64,000 nt of DNA from Denticeps clupeoides (lineage: Eukaryota > Chordata > Actinopteri > Clupeiformes > Denticipitidae): NCBI RefSeq assembly GCF_900700375.1, contig NC_041707.1, positions 29,486,077 through 29,550,076 on the forward strand, in the 5' to 3' direction. The translations under genes were made by a program, and so were the position numbers. Below, piece after piece: positions 12,179 through 22,798 of this stretch. Below the pieces are notes generated by a model. The model worked only from the letters and a program-made list of their open reading frames with translations. It was not told where the DNA came from and made no database searches. Every line of letters starts with the position of its first letter. Position 1 is the first letter of the stretch.

Positions 12179-12886
12179 AAGTGATTAAAATCAAGAACAG
12201 TTGATGCTTTACCATTGATGCTGTAAAAGGATGCCAACAAACATAGAATGCATTGAATGTCAGGTTATGAAATTTCTCATCTTTCCTTGTACATAATGTA
12301 GTCAACAGTATTTGGTCCTATTTCAAAGTGTAAAGTGGAGTTGTATAGGAACATCACACATATTTTAGGAACATAAAACCCTATTTTTTAGGGTTTAAAG
12401 GGGCTTGGTTACCTTCCTTAGTTTCAATAAACAGATTTCTTTACACACATGCCACACATCATGACATTTTAGCCATTTCTATGCTTCTGTGTTTTGAGAA
12501 GGGTTGTTTCTGTTTCAATATGACTGTGCCTCCATGTACAATACAATAGCAAGATATTCAAATCCAATATATTAGCGATGAACTAGAATGATGACTGCCA
12601 GATGCTCCTCCTCATCCAACATCAGTGTGTAACCCCACAAATGCTCATTGGGAAGAAAGGCCAATGGTCAACAAACTTGTGGAACACCATCCAATTAGAG
12701 TCGAAGATCTTATTGCCAATGCTCCAAATTGATGCCTGAGGATAATGAATGCAATATCATAAACGTTCCTAGAGGTGTAAAAGTTATGGCCCTATACCAT
12801 AGTGTATGAATGTGGCTTTCATTAGTTCTAGGTTCAAGTACTCCAATGTTCTTTTTAAGGCTGCATCTTATCTTCAAACAATGATG
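12179..12886. other. Intronic DNA, nothing recognised
   Basis: AT-rich sequence with no recognised gene or repeat family. Confidence 0.5.
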
Positions 12887-13062
12887 TTTACATTTAATTT
12901 ATGCCATTTAGCTTATCCAGAGAGAGGGATTTACAATCGGAAGTTACTGGAAGAGTCCCATTGAGGTTTTGTTCAGAGAAACAATAATAGTAAGTGGGGT
13001 CTTAGTGGACTTCTGGTCCATAGGAAAGTGTGTTACCCATCTATTACACATTACAATTAACC
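12887..13062 (-). mobile_element. tRNA-derived SINE with conserved LINE-type tail, minus orientation
   Basis: The plus strand starts with the complement of the typical tail (ATGCCATTTAGCTTATCCAG, then GGATTTACAATCGGAAGTTA). It proceeds through AATAGTAAGTGGGGTC to CATAGGAAAGTGTGTTACCC, the complement of a tRNA-like head (GGGTAACACACT). This is a second SINE family, different from the one at 11367. Its tail type also occurs inside the Tc1-like element at 19571-19760. Confidence 0.65.
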
Positions 13063-13063
13063 A

Positions 13064-13129
13064 ATCAATGTAATTTCCTTGTGTTCCAAATTAACACATC
13101 AATGTAATTTCCTTGTGTTCCAAATTAAC
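13064..13129 (+). repeat. Exact 32-bp direct duplication
   Basis: The 32 bases at 13064-13095 (starting ATCAATGTAATTTCC) are repeated exactly at 13098-13129, separated by two bases. It lies next to the SINE head at 12887-13062. Exact identity suggests a recent slippage or small tandem duplication. Confidence 0.85.
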
Positions 13130-15390
13130 CTTTCCGAGTGTTTCTAGCACTAAGACACTAACTACTACACCAGGGACCAGGCGAGCAGTACTAGAGTCTT
13201 GGATAAGGTGAGGTAAGTGCTCTAAGATAGGACAGTGCTACCCAGTGTTGGGCACATTGTTGACCACTTCCTTGTTCCTTGTGCTTTGTCTCTGGTGTTA
13301 CACTGATGAATTATGAAAATATCATAATTCTATACAATTAGCTAGTACTTTGGCAAATGGATTATCTTGAGGATTGGTGTTTTTGCCAAGATATTTTGAC
13401 CTTTAGGGTTTTGCACTCAGTTTAGTGGCAAGAAACACTCATAGCTCACAAGCAGCCTTATAGCTATAGATGTCTTAAGTGAAGAACAAATCTGGCCATT
13501 TACCATTTACACCTGAACCACACAACTACAGATGCTAAATGTTGTAATACAGGATAGTAGCCAGCCATTACCCAAATTACAAATAAATGGTATTACAAGG
13601 TTATGTAGGTAATGTAATGTGTCAATGAATCCAATAAAGGACTTTATCATAACCAATGACAGATAATCTTGGCATCTGCAAATATCTTGCATGATCATAG
13701 AGATTTGTGGCCATCTGTTGTGGAAATCGTAATTGAGGGGATGTGATCTGTCTAAGAATGATTTGAAAGAAAAAGTTTACATTGAATTGTTTTATCAAAA
13801 TATTCATTACAATTCTTCGTTGTGGCTTAAAATCCAATGAGAATTTGAAAATTGCTGATGGTTCAGATGCGAAAGTTCATAAAACCCCAAAGTAAATACA
13901 GTATCTGCTGACAATCTTTCAGCCATTCTTCAGGTGTGATTTAATTAGTGAAAAGACAGATGGAGTCTCTTAAAATTTGTGCTTGCAACATTTCACAGAA
14001 TTCAGGGGGTTTGTTGAATATGCTTTAACTATGCGTGATCACATCAATGAGCTATTCTGGAGGTACTGAACAAAGGCATGTGAATTAAAGCTAGATAAAG
14101 TGAATAATATCATCTTTCTTTGCAAACTGACCACAGAACAAAACAAACCTTTATTTTGATCCCAGCTAGATTGCAAAATTTCAGAATATTGGCCAAGAAA
14201 TACAACCTGATGTTAGTGTGGAAGAAACAATGAGTTTGTGTTATGACCTGACACCGTTTTGTTCATTGTTAACCTGATTGTGTGCAGCTGTTGTGAATGT
14301 TTAAATGTTGCCTCTTGTATCGCTTCCATGTTGGGTCCTTAATGAATAAATCCTGTTCTGGGGTGCGTACCTGTTTTATGTAATAAACACCAAGGAAATG
14401 TGTCCATGAATTTTAGGCAAATGATTTTAGGCAAGATTTAAGTTGCCTACATTGACACGTTTATGTATAATTAGTCAGTTGTTCAGAAAAAATTGTATCT
14501 TTACACCCAAAATACTTGATGTATAGATGCAGATCCAAAAGAATTGAATGGATGTTCATGTACATTAATACAAAATAATTTAAGATAACATGTTTTAATC
14601 CATGTACAGTCACTTGTACAGAAAACAAATCTCTTCAATACCTTTACAATGGATAAATTAGTTACCACGTTAAATCATGTCCTTGACATTTCCCTGAGAT
14701 ATAATTCTATTGATCCTGCTATACTATTAGGCATTGACAAGTTAAATGTTGTTCATTAAGCCAAATTAGATTTTTACTTGATTCTTGAATGTCCCCAAAG
14801 AGACACATTTCATTGATTGTTCATTAATTGTTAATTATGTTTCTTAGTTGATCCCTATCCATGGCTATTCAGGTCACTTCCTGCACCCTGGACCACATCT
14901 GCACTTCTATTCTCCTTCAATACCGCTTGGGGTCATGTGTGTATGATCTGTTTTTATAGAGCCTTGTGCCATGTTTTTTCAGTAAACCCTGTGATGTGTG
15001 TTCTTTTCCCCGAAACACAGTCTTGACAATATATGTATTAGCAAAAAAAAACTGGAAATGCTTGGACATTTTTGTCTCCCTCTGTCCCAGAGAGATTGTT
15101 GATGATAGAGGTGATATGGAGGTGTTGGAACAGTGTAAAGGTCAGGGAGAAAAGGCCATTGAATAACATTTGTCTTGTGGATTTCAATTGTAAATTGAAT
15201 ATCTTTCTTATTAAAGTCTGTTCCTTGTATGCGTGTGTCTGTGTGTATTAGGCAATTGCTAAGGGTGCCATCCATCCAAGGGGTGCCACAAATGGAGGGA
15301 GAAAAAGTGTTTCTTAAATCTAGATGATTTCTTTAAACTAGTTGGTATTACTGAAACTTTCCCCTCTGTTTTTTGTCACTTCCCTATAAA
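13130..15390. other. Intronic DNA, nothing recognised
   Basis: AT-rich sequence. No gene or named repeat was identified. Open frames are short and uninformative. Confidence 0.5.
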
Positions 15391-15511
15391 AGGTGCCAGG
15401 CAGCAGTTGTGGGGATGGAGCTTTGCTCAGTGGCAACTTGCCAGGTTTCAATTTGAACCGGCAACCTTTCAATTACAGGTCTGCTTCCTTTACCTGCTAG
15501 GCTACCACTAC
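15391..15511 (-). mobile_element. tRNA-derived SINE, truncated
   Basis: The right part of the same family as 7891-8095 is present: GGAGCTTTGCTCAGTGGCAA, then GAACCGGCAACCTTTCAATT, TACAGGTCTGCTTCCTTTAC and the complement of the tRNA head (TGCTAGGCTACCACTA). The tail half is missing. Confidence 0.7.
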
Positions 15512-18314
15512 AAACAACATCATGAAATCAGGATCAAGGCTCTTGCTCACTCATACAGCTGGACAGAGCCACTGACAAGGTTTTTTTTTTGTTCATCCAT
15601 ACCTAGGCTATTATAGTCAGAGCAATTGCTCTGGCTGTTTGGTGCAAGAAATAAGGTCACATTTGCAAGAAATAAATTCAGTTTTTTTATGTGGTGAAAA
15701 TGGGCATCTGTAGATTAGGGAGATAAGAATTCAAGGATTCAAAGCGTTTATTATCATATCTACAGAAAGAGTACATTCTTTCTTTGCTGTCCACATACAA
15801 ATGCCAAGTGACATGAGTGGCTTGTAAGGTCACATGGTTTTCCAGTAAGCAATGAGTGCCAGGTGAAAATGGACATCGAGAGGGCATTAAACTCAAGTCT
15901 CAAGTAATGCAATGATTTTTTTTTTTTACTTTAATGTTTTATTTCTAGTTGCTGTAACTTGTTGTTGTAACATCAGTTACTTGTGTGTGCATTTTCCAAG
16001 ATAACCAAACAGGTTATATCATTCATCACAAAACTGATGTCAATAACCACAAAATGACTATTTTTCACCAAACCGTGCAGGGCTACAAAATAGATAGAGA
16101 AATACCCATGGGTTATTCTTAACCAGGTCCTCTGTCATATGCAGCTCCACAGAAAATCCTGCAGCGTTTTACAAAAAGCCTCCACACTCCCCACGGCCCT
16201 CAGATGAACCTGAGCTACCAGAATATTTACTGCCAACACCAAGAACCTCACAACACACAATTCAGGTCTGGCTTTACAGAATCTGCCCAGTGGGGGGGCA
16301 GACACTTGTGAAAAATGAGTCTATTTAGTTGAAAGGGGGGTTGCACTTTGTCTATTAGTTGCGTCTTCAGCAATAACTGGCAACACACTGCATTTCATAT
16401 TGGCTGCATGAAAAGGCTATAAATTGGCTTTCAAGAGACTGAATACAGGACCATGCAATTATCTTTCAGCCTGAATAAACCTTTTGTGTGAGTGTGTGTC
16501 TTTGTGTGTATGCGCGTGTTAAAACTGTTTGTAGGTTAGTATTAAAGTTCCAGTGTAAATGTCTATCAAGTAAAGCCTGTGTGTGTGTTTAGAATTTATT
16601 AGTGCATGGCAGTGTGTGCTTTTATACGGGGCTCACATAGAAAGCAATGGGCACCAGAAACACATCTGCACCTCACTCACACACACACTTCCTGGAAGAG
16701 CAGTCTTGTTGATCCTGATACACACTGCGCTTTTTGATTTAATAAACCGACATCCACACAACACACATCCCTAGAGACTCATACCAATGCAACACACACA
16801 CTCACACTACCAGCACACACAAAACTATCCAGTCAGCCGCTGCCCTGCGTGAAAGAAAGCAACAAACTGCTCGCCTCTGCGGCTTCACCAAGACGCGGTG
16901 CACACTTAGGGATCCCAAGGGTGGCGTCTCAACTACAGCGAAATAAGGAGCGATGGGGTACAGCTGCTACAGAACCCAGCAGCACAGCACACACACCTCG
17001 ATTTCCGGCTGCACACCACTGCACTGCTCTCCCCTGTCTGGGATCAGACTGCACAGGAAGGGATGCAGTTTTTTTTTTTTTTTCTTCCGCAGAAATGTCA
17101 GCACAGTCGCATTAGAGCGCATGCTGATGCAACGACCCCTGTACTCTTATTGAGCGATGGCCGACGGCCTGGGGCTCGGGTGCAGTTTTGAAGGTTTACT
17201 TGAACCCCAGCGAGAATCTGTAATGACACACACTCATCTCCCTCCTAACCCAGAAAGAATTCGTGGAGCTGGGGCAGCCACAGGTCCCACTTAGTGTGAA
17301 GACTTGACGGCTCGGATGCCTTTTCGTCAGGGCACAGTGAGAATAAGCAGGTAGAGAGGCGTATTAACCCTGGGCCCAACGAACTCCTGAGAAGGCCATT
17401 TTATCCGAATGTTGAAATGTTGCTAAACAGTGCCTGAGCAAGGCTCTTTAATTACTACTGTTACACACCCCAGTTATTTAACACACTAATGGGATTCACT
17501 TCACAACACATTTATCTGACACACGTGCCTGTGTGCAAAAATCTGCTTATTCTTTCCATTATGACCTGACCTCATATTTTCTTCATGAGCGAAGGACCCC
17601 GCAGCCATTAAAAGGCACGAGCTTCTCGCTGCCTGGAACGTGACCGCTGCCTGTTGACAGTCTGCCGTCCCTTACTGTTCACTGACAGCGTGGCTTCAGA
17701 AAACCACGATTGGCAGAAGAAACAAGGTGGGGAGGTTGCCACTCTACATTTGTCACCATACGATTGGAACTGCTGTCACTGGACGTGTTTTGCCTGATGT
17801 GGCAATACACACAGAGGCCAAAAAGTACAGTGCAGCATTAACACTGCTGGGTGCATGGCACCGCTGGGTCTTAAATGTCACAATGTGTCATCTGAATTTT
17901 ATTTAACACCAGTCCTGCCCTTTCGCTGTTCATGAAATGCTTGGAGATGCACCGGAGATACAAATACCTGTACAATATAATCGTCTGGTTTCATTATCGT
18001 GACGATATACTGCATCTTAGGTACACAACTTGGTCCTAAAAACGTATTCCAAGAGCGCATTATTATCTGTTCTGTCTGTGCAATGGAAAAAAAAGCATCC
18101 CGAGAAAGAGAAACAATACCTGTACGCGGTGCATAAGATAAAGGGGGGGACCTGTTTATCAGGTCTAGCGATTGCACGGAGCATCGTGAGAGGAATTTTT
18201 TTTTTTTTTTTTGTTCTTTTGTTGTTTTTTTGTTTTTTTTTAATGAACCATGCGGTAATAGGAAAAAAGACGTCGCGCATCTCGGTGGAAACGCCAAATG
18301 ACCGAAAGCGAGAC
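15512..18314. other. Intronic DNA close to ryr exon 1, simple repeats only
   Basis: This holds CA-rich stretches around 16480-16830 and poly-T runs at about 15917-15927, 17070-17083 and 18198-18214. GC content rises toward the ryr exon. Several open frames of 60-130 codons exist but show low-complexity or repeat-like sequence and no domain; they are not called as genes. Confidence 0.5.
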
Positions 18315-18320
18315 ACTTAC

Positions 18321-18368
18321 AGTCCTCAAGAACTGGATCTCGTCCTCCCCTTCGCCGCCTTCAGCCAT
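18321..18368 (-). CDS. ryr2/ryr3: Ryanodine receptor (RYR2/RYR3-type), first coding exon
   Basis: On the minus strand an ATG at 18368-18366, in a good context (AAGCCATGG), opens 16 codons reading MAEGGEGEDEIQFLRT. These are followed at once by a GTAAGT splice donor. This is the amino terminus of ryanodine receptors, the homotetrameric Ca2+-release channels of the endoplasmic/sarcoplasmic reticulum. As I recall the family, human RYR2 begins MADGGEGEDEIQFLRT and RYR3 begins MAEGGEGGEDEIQFLRT, so this peptide is one change from each and the paralogue cannot be decided. RYR2 exon 1 also ends after codon 16, matching the splice position and phase 0 seen here. The remaining roughly 100 exons lie outside the window to the left. 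The alternative, chance similarity, is unlikely given the exact exon boundary and the CpG-rich context. Confidence 0.88.
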
Positions 18369-18377
18369 GGCTTCCGT

Positions 18378-18404
18378 GCCGCCGCCGCCGCCGCCGCCGC
18401 CGCC
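18378..18404 (-). repeat. (GGC)9 run in the ryr 5' UTR
   Basis: Nine uninterrupted GCC triplets on the plus strand, read as GGC on the ryr sense strand, end nine bases before the ATG. The run is immediately 5' of the start codon and would be transcribed. Such repeats tend to be length-polymorphic and can affect translation. Confidence 0.9.
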
Positions 18405-18715
18405 GCTTCTCCCGTCCTGTCCGTCTCGCTAATCCACAGCCACGCAGCGGCGCCGAAGCTCTGACATTCTGGGCTCCCCTATCACAATTCCCTTCCCTTT
18501 TCTGCGAAAGACCGACCCCGAAATCAGTTAGAACTGTTTTTCCAATTTGCGACGCTGCTGCAGTGCAGCCTGCCTGCCAGCCACCACGGAGGCTGTCGGG
18601 GACCCCGGAGAGGCTCTGAGGATGAGGAGCAGGAGGAAGAGGAGGGGAAGGAGGCTGTGTGTGATGGGCTCGGTTGTGAAGAGCGAAAATATGCTGCTTG
18701 GGGGGGTCTTTTTTC

Positions 18716-18723
18716 TGACGTCA
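18716..18723. promoter_or_regulatory. Consensus CRE, TGACGTCA
   Basis: A perfect palindromic cAMP-response element lies about 350 bp upstream of the ryr ATG inside the GC-rich region. This is the binding site of the CREB/ATF family. A palindrome of eight bases can occur by chance, but its place in a CpG-rich promoter region raises the odds that it is used. Confidence 0.5.
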
Positions 18724-18770
18724 CGCCTGATGCTGAGAAACACTGGCAGTAAAGTGCGTTGTTAAATTAG

Positions 18771-19270
18771 CCTAATGATTTATTGATATTAGATAATCTA
18801 CATATATAATCTACACTTACTGAAACGAACAATAGCTCATGCTTTATCACAGGGTACTGTTAGCGCTATTATTACTGCTAGTGTATTAGCTAATCAAAAT
18901 GCAGTGCCATTCAATAGGCTTTACACGAATTAAAATTGAGCAAAATTAACATTAACAAATGTATTTTAATCCGAGTGCTGACTAGTATATGTTCTGCCTT
19001 TGGTGACATATCCACACATTTTTTCCAGGTCACCTGGCTTTAGTGCAGCACTTCTGCCTGGGGGCCGCGGCGTGTGTGACGCCTTTTTCACCTGAATAAA
19101 GTTAGCAGCGACTTCTGTATTTGAGTTAATGGAACTTCGCTGGATTTTCAAAAACAAAAACCGAGATATTCTACATGTTCACGAAGTCATAATTCAGCCG
19201 CTCCTCTGCTTGCTGTATGCGACGTTTCAGAATAAAAATTCCAAATGGAAAGACATGGGATTATTTAATA
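18771..19270. other. Intergenic DNA, nothing recognised
   Basis: AT-rich DNA between the ryr promoter and the Tc1-like element. No recognised feature. Confidence 0.5.
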
Positions 19271-20087
19271 CACACTGTTCCAAAAAATAAAGGGAACACA
19301 AAATAAGACATCCAGGATCTGAATGAATGAAATATTCTCATTAAATACTTGTTGAATGTGCTGACAACAAAATCACACAAAAAATTTCAATCAAATTCAT
19401 CAACCATTGAGGTATGGATTTGGAGTCACACTCACACAGGCTGATCCAACTTTGATGTAATGTCCTTAAAATAAGTCAAAATGAGGCTCAGTAGTGTGTG
19501 TGGCCTCCACGTGCCTGTCTGACCTCCCTACAATGCCTGGGAGTGCTCTTGATGATGTGGCAGGTGGTCTCCTTTACTTTACTTTACTTTACTTTACTTG
19601 GCAGACACTTTTATCCAAAGTGACTTACAAGAGGAAGACACCAGCAATTCTCATTCGGTTTCTATAGATTTTGAGTTACAAAACTAAGAGCCCTGATAAG
19701 ACCTAACTTGTCAGGAATAAAACATGCTAGGGAATTGTACTTTTTTTTTTTTAATTTTGTGTGTGTGCATGTGCGTGTGAACCGAGGGCCAACCGCACCA
19801 GAATATGGTCTCACAAAGGGTCTGTGTATCTCATCTCAGCAGCAGAACGTTCTCCGCGGTGTTGGTGTGAACATGCTTTCATCTGTGAAGAGCACAGGGT
19901 ACTAGGGGCAAATTTGCCAATCTTGGTGTTCTCGAGCAAATGGCAAACGTGCTGCACGGTGTTGGACTGTAAGCACACCCTACACGTTGGGCTCTCTTAC
20001 CACCCTCATGGAGTCGATTTCTGCCAGAAGTGTGATTAAATTGACATTACATTGTGTTGTTTAAGTTTTCCTTTTATTGTGTACATT
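19271..20087 (-). mobile_element. Tc1/mariner-like DNA transposon, internally deleted and interrupted
   Basis: The left terminus reads CACTGTTCCAAAAAATAAAG then GGAACAC. The right end (TTGTGTTGTTTAAGTTTTCC and on) is a decayed complement of the same terminal repeat. Between them, minus-strand transposase fragments are recognisable from a widespread fish Tc1-like family: the C-terminal end near 19500-19565 (complement of GGAGGCCACACACACTACTG, with the stop in CTACTGA), and a central portion at 19790-20040 (CTCATGGAGTCGATTTCTGC, AGCACAGGGTACTAGGGGCA). Most of the transposase, including the rest of the catalytic region, is missing, and frameshifts are evident, so it is inactive. A SINE/LINE tail sits inside it at about 19571-19760. 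Confidence 0.7.
19571..19760 (-). mobile_element. SINE/LINE 3' tail inserted into the Tc1-like element
   Basis: An ACTTT pentanucleotide run (about 19572-19598) is followed by GGCAGACACTTTTATCCAAA and GTGACTTACAAGAGGAAGAC. This is the complement of the common fish tail ending in repeats. The Tc1-like sequence resumes to its right near 19780. The nested position shows that this insertion is younger than the transposon copy. Confidence 0.55.
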
Positions 20088-20889
20088 AAAGTTTTGGGTT
20101 TTATTTTGAAATGTTGCATACCATCAAACGTGTAGCGAGTGGAAGGTGGGGTTTCTTCTTCCTAGGGGGAGGCCTAATTGAGAAGCACTCCTTTAGTGGA
20201 AGACACAATGAACATTATGTTGTTGAGAAAAAAACGAATGTAAGCCAGCTGTTACAAGCAACGATTCTGAGCCACTATTTAGGACTACAGCCCTAAAAAT
20301 CTACTAGCCAAGTAAGCTGATTTGCTAAATTATATCTCTGTATACCCCTGAAGATTAGATCAGTTCCCACAATTAAAACATTTATTGTAATTGGTGAGAT
20401 TAGTTTTTTCTCAGCCTTTCCCATTACGCACAGATAATTTTATGAGATTAATTAAAAAATTGCATAGTTAATTTGCCTAAGTGGCCATTTAGTTTGAAAA
20501 AAATGTTCTAAACCTGTCTGCCTAGAGTTAAAATAAATAGATTTAATAATATATCAATCAAGTGAAAACACATTTCATTTTAACATCTTTCTTTATTACA
20601 TTTCAATAAAGCTAAGGGGTTAAACCAGAGTGACAGCCTTTATAAAATTGATAGCCATTCAAAGTCCTTCTGTCTAGAAAATGTGAAAGTTATATTTGAA
20701 CAGAAATGAGGAGTGTCCCTGAAACCTGGCATCTTTAATTTGAAAAGCTCACTGTATCTAGTAACATGATTCCAGGATGAGGAGTGTTAGGGTTTTCGTA
20801 TGTATAATTGTCTAAATCAAATAATGTGCTTAGTATTTGCTTTGAACTTTTCTAACATAGTGCAGCAGGTTCACATCTTCACACAAGGA
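20088..20889. other. Intergenic DNA left of the solo LTR
   Basis: AT-rich sequence without a recognised gene. At about 20709-20735 it contains GGAGTGTCCCTGAAACCTGG and following bases, which recur almost exactly just right of the LTR (from 21235). See findings. Confidence 0.5.
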
Positions 20890-21232
20890 TGTTGGATGAC
20901 AGGGCAGTTCCTATTATTGAGAGAATCGCGAAACGTATAAGACGTTGCAGTCTGTTCCAAACTGTTGAGGAGGAACTGCTGCATACCACGCTATCTGCTG
21001 CTTGTCATGTTATCTGACTATAATATATATTTCCGCTTATGGTATGGACTGAGAGGCTAAATTGTGCAACATGTACTCAAATAAAAGAAGCTGAGCAGAA
21101 GGGGTGAGTGGAGAAAAAGAGAGAACTGTGCAGGAAACTGACGTCTCTCTCTCCCCTTTGTGCAAAGCTGATGAAGAAGGAGCTCACTTGGTTTGTGTGA
21201 TCATTTTATATATAATAATAATAATCCCAACA
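20890..21232 (+). mobile_element. Solo LTR with AGGA target duplication (retroviral/LTR-element fossil)
   Basis: A 343-bp block runs from TGTTGG to CCAACA (matching inverted ends) and is flanked on both sides by AGGA (20886-20889 and 21233-21236). It holds a TATATA-rich stretch and an AATAAAAG signal, the order expected of an LTR read on the plus strand. There is no internal region, so it is a solo LTR left by recombination between two LTRs. The family was not fixed; a four-base target duplication fits Ty3/gypsy and gammaretrovirus-like elements. The tandem array to the right begins inside it at 21072. Confidence 0.75.
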
Positions 21233-21236
21233 AGGA

Positions 21237-22798
21237 GTGTCCCTGAAATCTGGCATCTTTTATCTTAAAATCTCAGATGGTTGACCCATGTGAGCTTAAT
21301 TTTATTAATGTTGAGTGTTAATGAAATGTGGATATGTTTTTTGATCTTCAACTGCCCTCTTGTGGCAAAAAGCAACAGAATCTAAGTCTGCAACCATATG
21401 TTCAGCAACACTGACAGTGTTTGCAGATCAACATCCACACAGATTACACAGACACAGTCATCAACTAAATAAACAAGCGTATTGAGTATGAAACAGTTAA
21501 ACACTTAAACACCTTCAAAATGCATTTGACTCAGATGCCTGGACTGGCAGGGGACGTACGTTCCCTACACGGGATGCTGCATCCAGATCTGGGGACTCTG
21601 CAGCCTATGCAGTGGTGAGGAGCTGTCTTCATTTGGGAATTAAGGATGCAAAGAGATAGTATGCACAAAGACTGTTGTCGCGGGTGTTGATGGCACTGCA
21701 TCGCTTATGAAAAATCGCCCCCACTGCAGATGCAGCATTCTGACCCCTTGCTTCCAGATAATCTTCATCTAATCTATGCACGCTATGAGGTTAAAAACAT
21801 CTCAAAGGCACCGGCATCAACACCAGTACTGAATGACCAGGTTCTAACAGATCTACAGAGGGTGTGATTTCCAACTTTACCTCACCTGCTTGCCTCTGGG
21901 TGCCATCTCAACTTCAGGGAACGCACCCTGCACACCCTCATATTGAACAGAACGTCCAGCTTCTACTCATAGCGCCTTCAATACTATTATTCATGAACAG
22001 ATGGTAGTAAAGTTAACTTCTTGACACAATGTCAGCAACAAAAAAACATTATGAAAACAAGCACATTTTGTTTGACGTCTGTTCATCATGAGATTTTTGT
22101 CCCTGATTTCTGCCAGCCTTTTCCTTGCCTGATCCTGCTTCATGTTCACCTCCTTTTTACCTGACCAGTAATATTAGTATAGGGTTACTATTATAATATC
22201 AGCTCTACAACTGATATATTTTCAGTGCCATTACTTCAGTCTGGTGAGGAAAACCCTCTCTGATCCTCATTGTGAAGTAAAAAAGAACGACCACTGCCGA
22301 AAGGAGCACTCCAGTGCAACATTTTTATTGGGTCCGGTTCAAAGGTGCCATCAAAAAGAGAATTCGAGCAAAACAAAAACTACAAAGACAGTCAGGGTGC
22401 ACGCTACAATCTGGGTTGCCAGTTCTTGCGTGTTTGCTCTAGTTTCCGGGATGTTTAATTACATTTTACGGGCACCAATGTCACTATTCAACCAAAATAA
22501 ACAACACAATAAAGATTCTGCACTTTAATTTTCAGGATGTGCAGACGTATGTGAACAAATGGGACGCAAATAAAATAAAAAGAGTTATTCACTACAATCT
22601 GGTAACCGTCAATTTGTTACAACGCCTTGTGCTTGAGCTTAATTTTTATAAAAATGTCAACCCCTCATCCTAAAATATGGCTTTTGTTTTCTTTGACAGT
22701 ATATGATCAACATGAGAACTTTTAGTTTTATCTTGTTCTCCTTTATATATAATATAATACAATTACAGGTTGTTTTGTTGTGAAGGACGTATAGAGTC
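21237..22798. other. Unit upstream region, unrecognised (unit 1; repeated in units 2-6)
   Basis: About 1.5 kb is conserved in every unit (unit 2 only as far as its gap). It contains ACTGCCCTCTTGTGGC, a phrase common in fish repeats. Around 21880-21985 the plus strand reads like decayed coding sequence (for example LPHLLASGCHLNFRERTLH) but is broken by stops and I do not recognise the source. A 94-codon open frame at 22244-22528 has no domain and is not called as a gene. Confidence 0.4.

Larger units (their letters stand above)
1..18320 (-). other. Intron 1 of the ryanodine receptor gene (partial, 18.3 kb inside window)
   Basis: A GTAAGT donor on the minus strand at 18320-18315 follows the ryr start exon, and no matching second exon (the family sequence beginning DDEVVLQC or EDEVVLQC) is seen to the left. 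The whole left part of the window is therefore read as first-intron DNA. It is AT-rich and holds scattered SINEs, a DIRS-like fossil, a solo LTR and DNA-transposon remnants, listed separately. Very long first introns are usual in RYR2 and RYR3. I found no other gene inside it; the small open frames there have no recognisable domain. Confidence 0.75.
18369..18770 (-). promoter_or_regulatory. ryr 5' UTR and CpG-rich promoter region
   Basis: GC- and CpG-rich DNA abuts the ryr start codon on its upstream side, in contrast to the AT-rich intron. It includes a GGC trinucleotide run next to the ATG, purine-rich tracts (AGGAGCAGGAGGAAGAGG on the plus strand) and a consensus CRE at its far end. No clear TATA box is seen, in keeping with a CpG-island promoter. 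The transcription start cannot be fixed from sequence. Confidence 0.6.

Noticed and set aside
16849-17153. Overlapping 66-88-codon frames near 17 kb as a small gene
   Set aside because: Two frames share the same low-complexity poly-T and CA-rich DNA. There is no splice or domain evidence.
18030-18464. 144-codon plus-strand open frame ending in an alanine run
   Set aside because: It is antisense to the ryr start exon. The alanine run is the GCC repeat of the ryr leader and the phenylalanine run is the poly-T tract.
21880-21985. Short protein-like stretch (LPHLLASGCHLNFRERTLH) upstream of the gene as an exon
   Set aside because: It has stops close by, no convincing splice sites and no recognised homologue; recorded only as possible decayed coding DNA.
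22244-22528. 94-codon open frame repeated in units 1, 3, 4, 5 and 6
   Set aside because: Its persistence follows from the near identity of the units. It has no domain, and the changes between units are not biased to silent sites (for example N to T, H to N).
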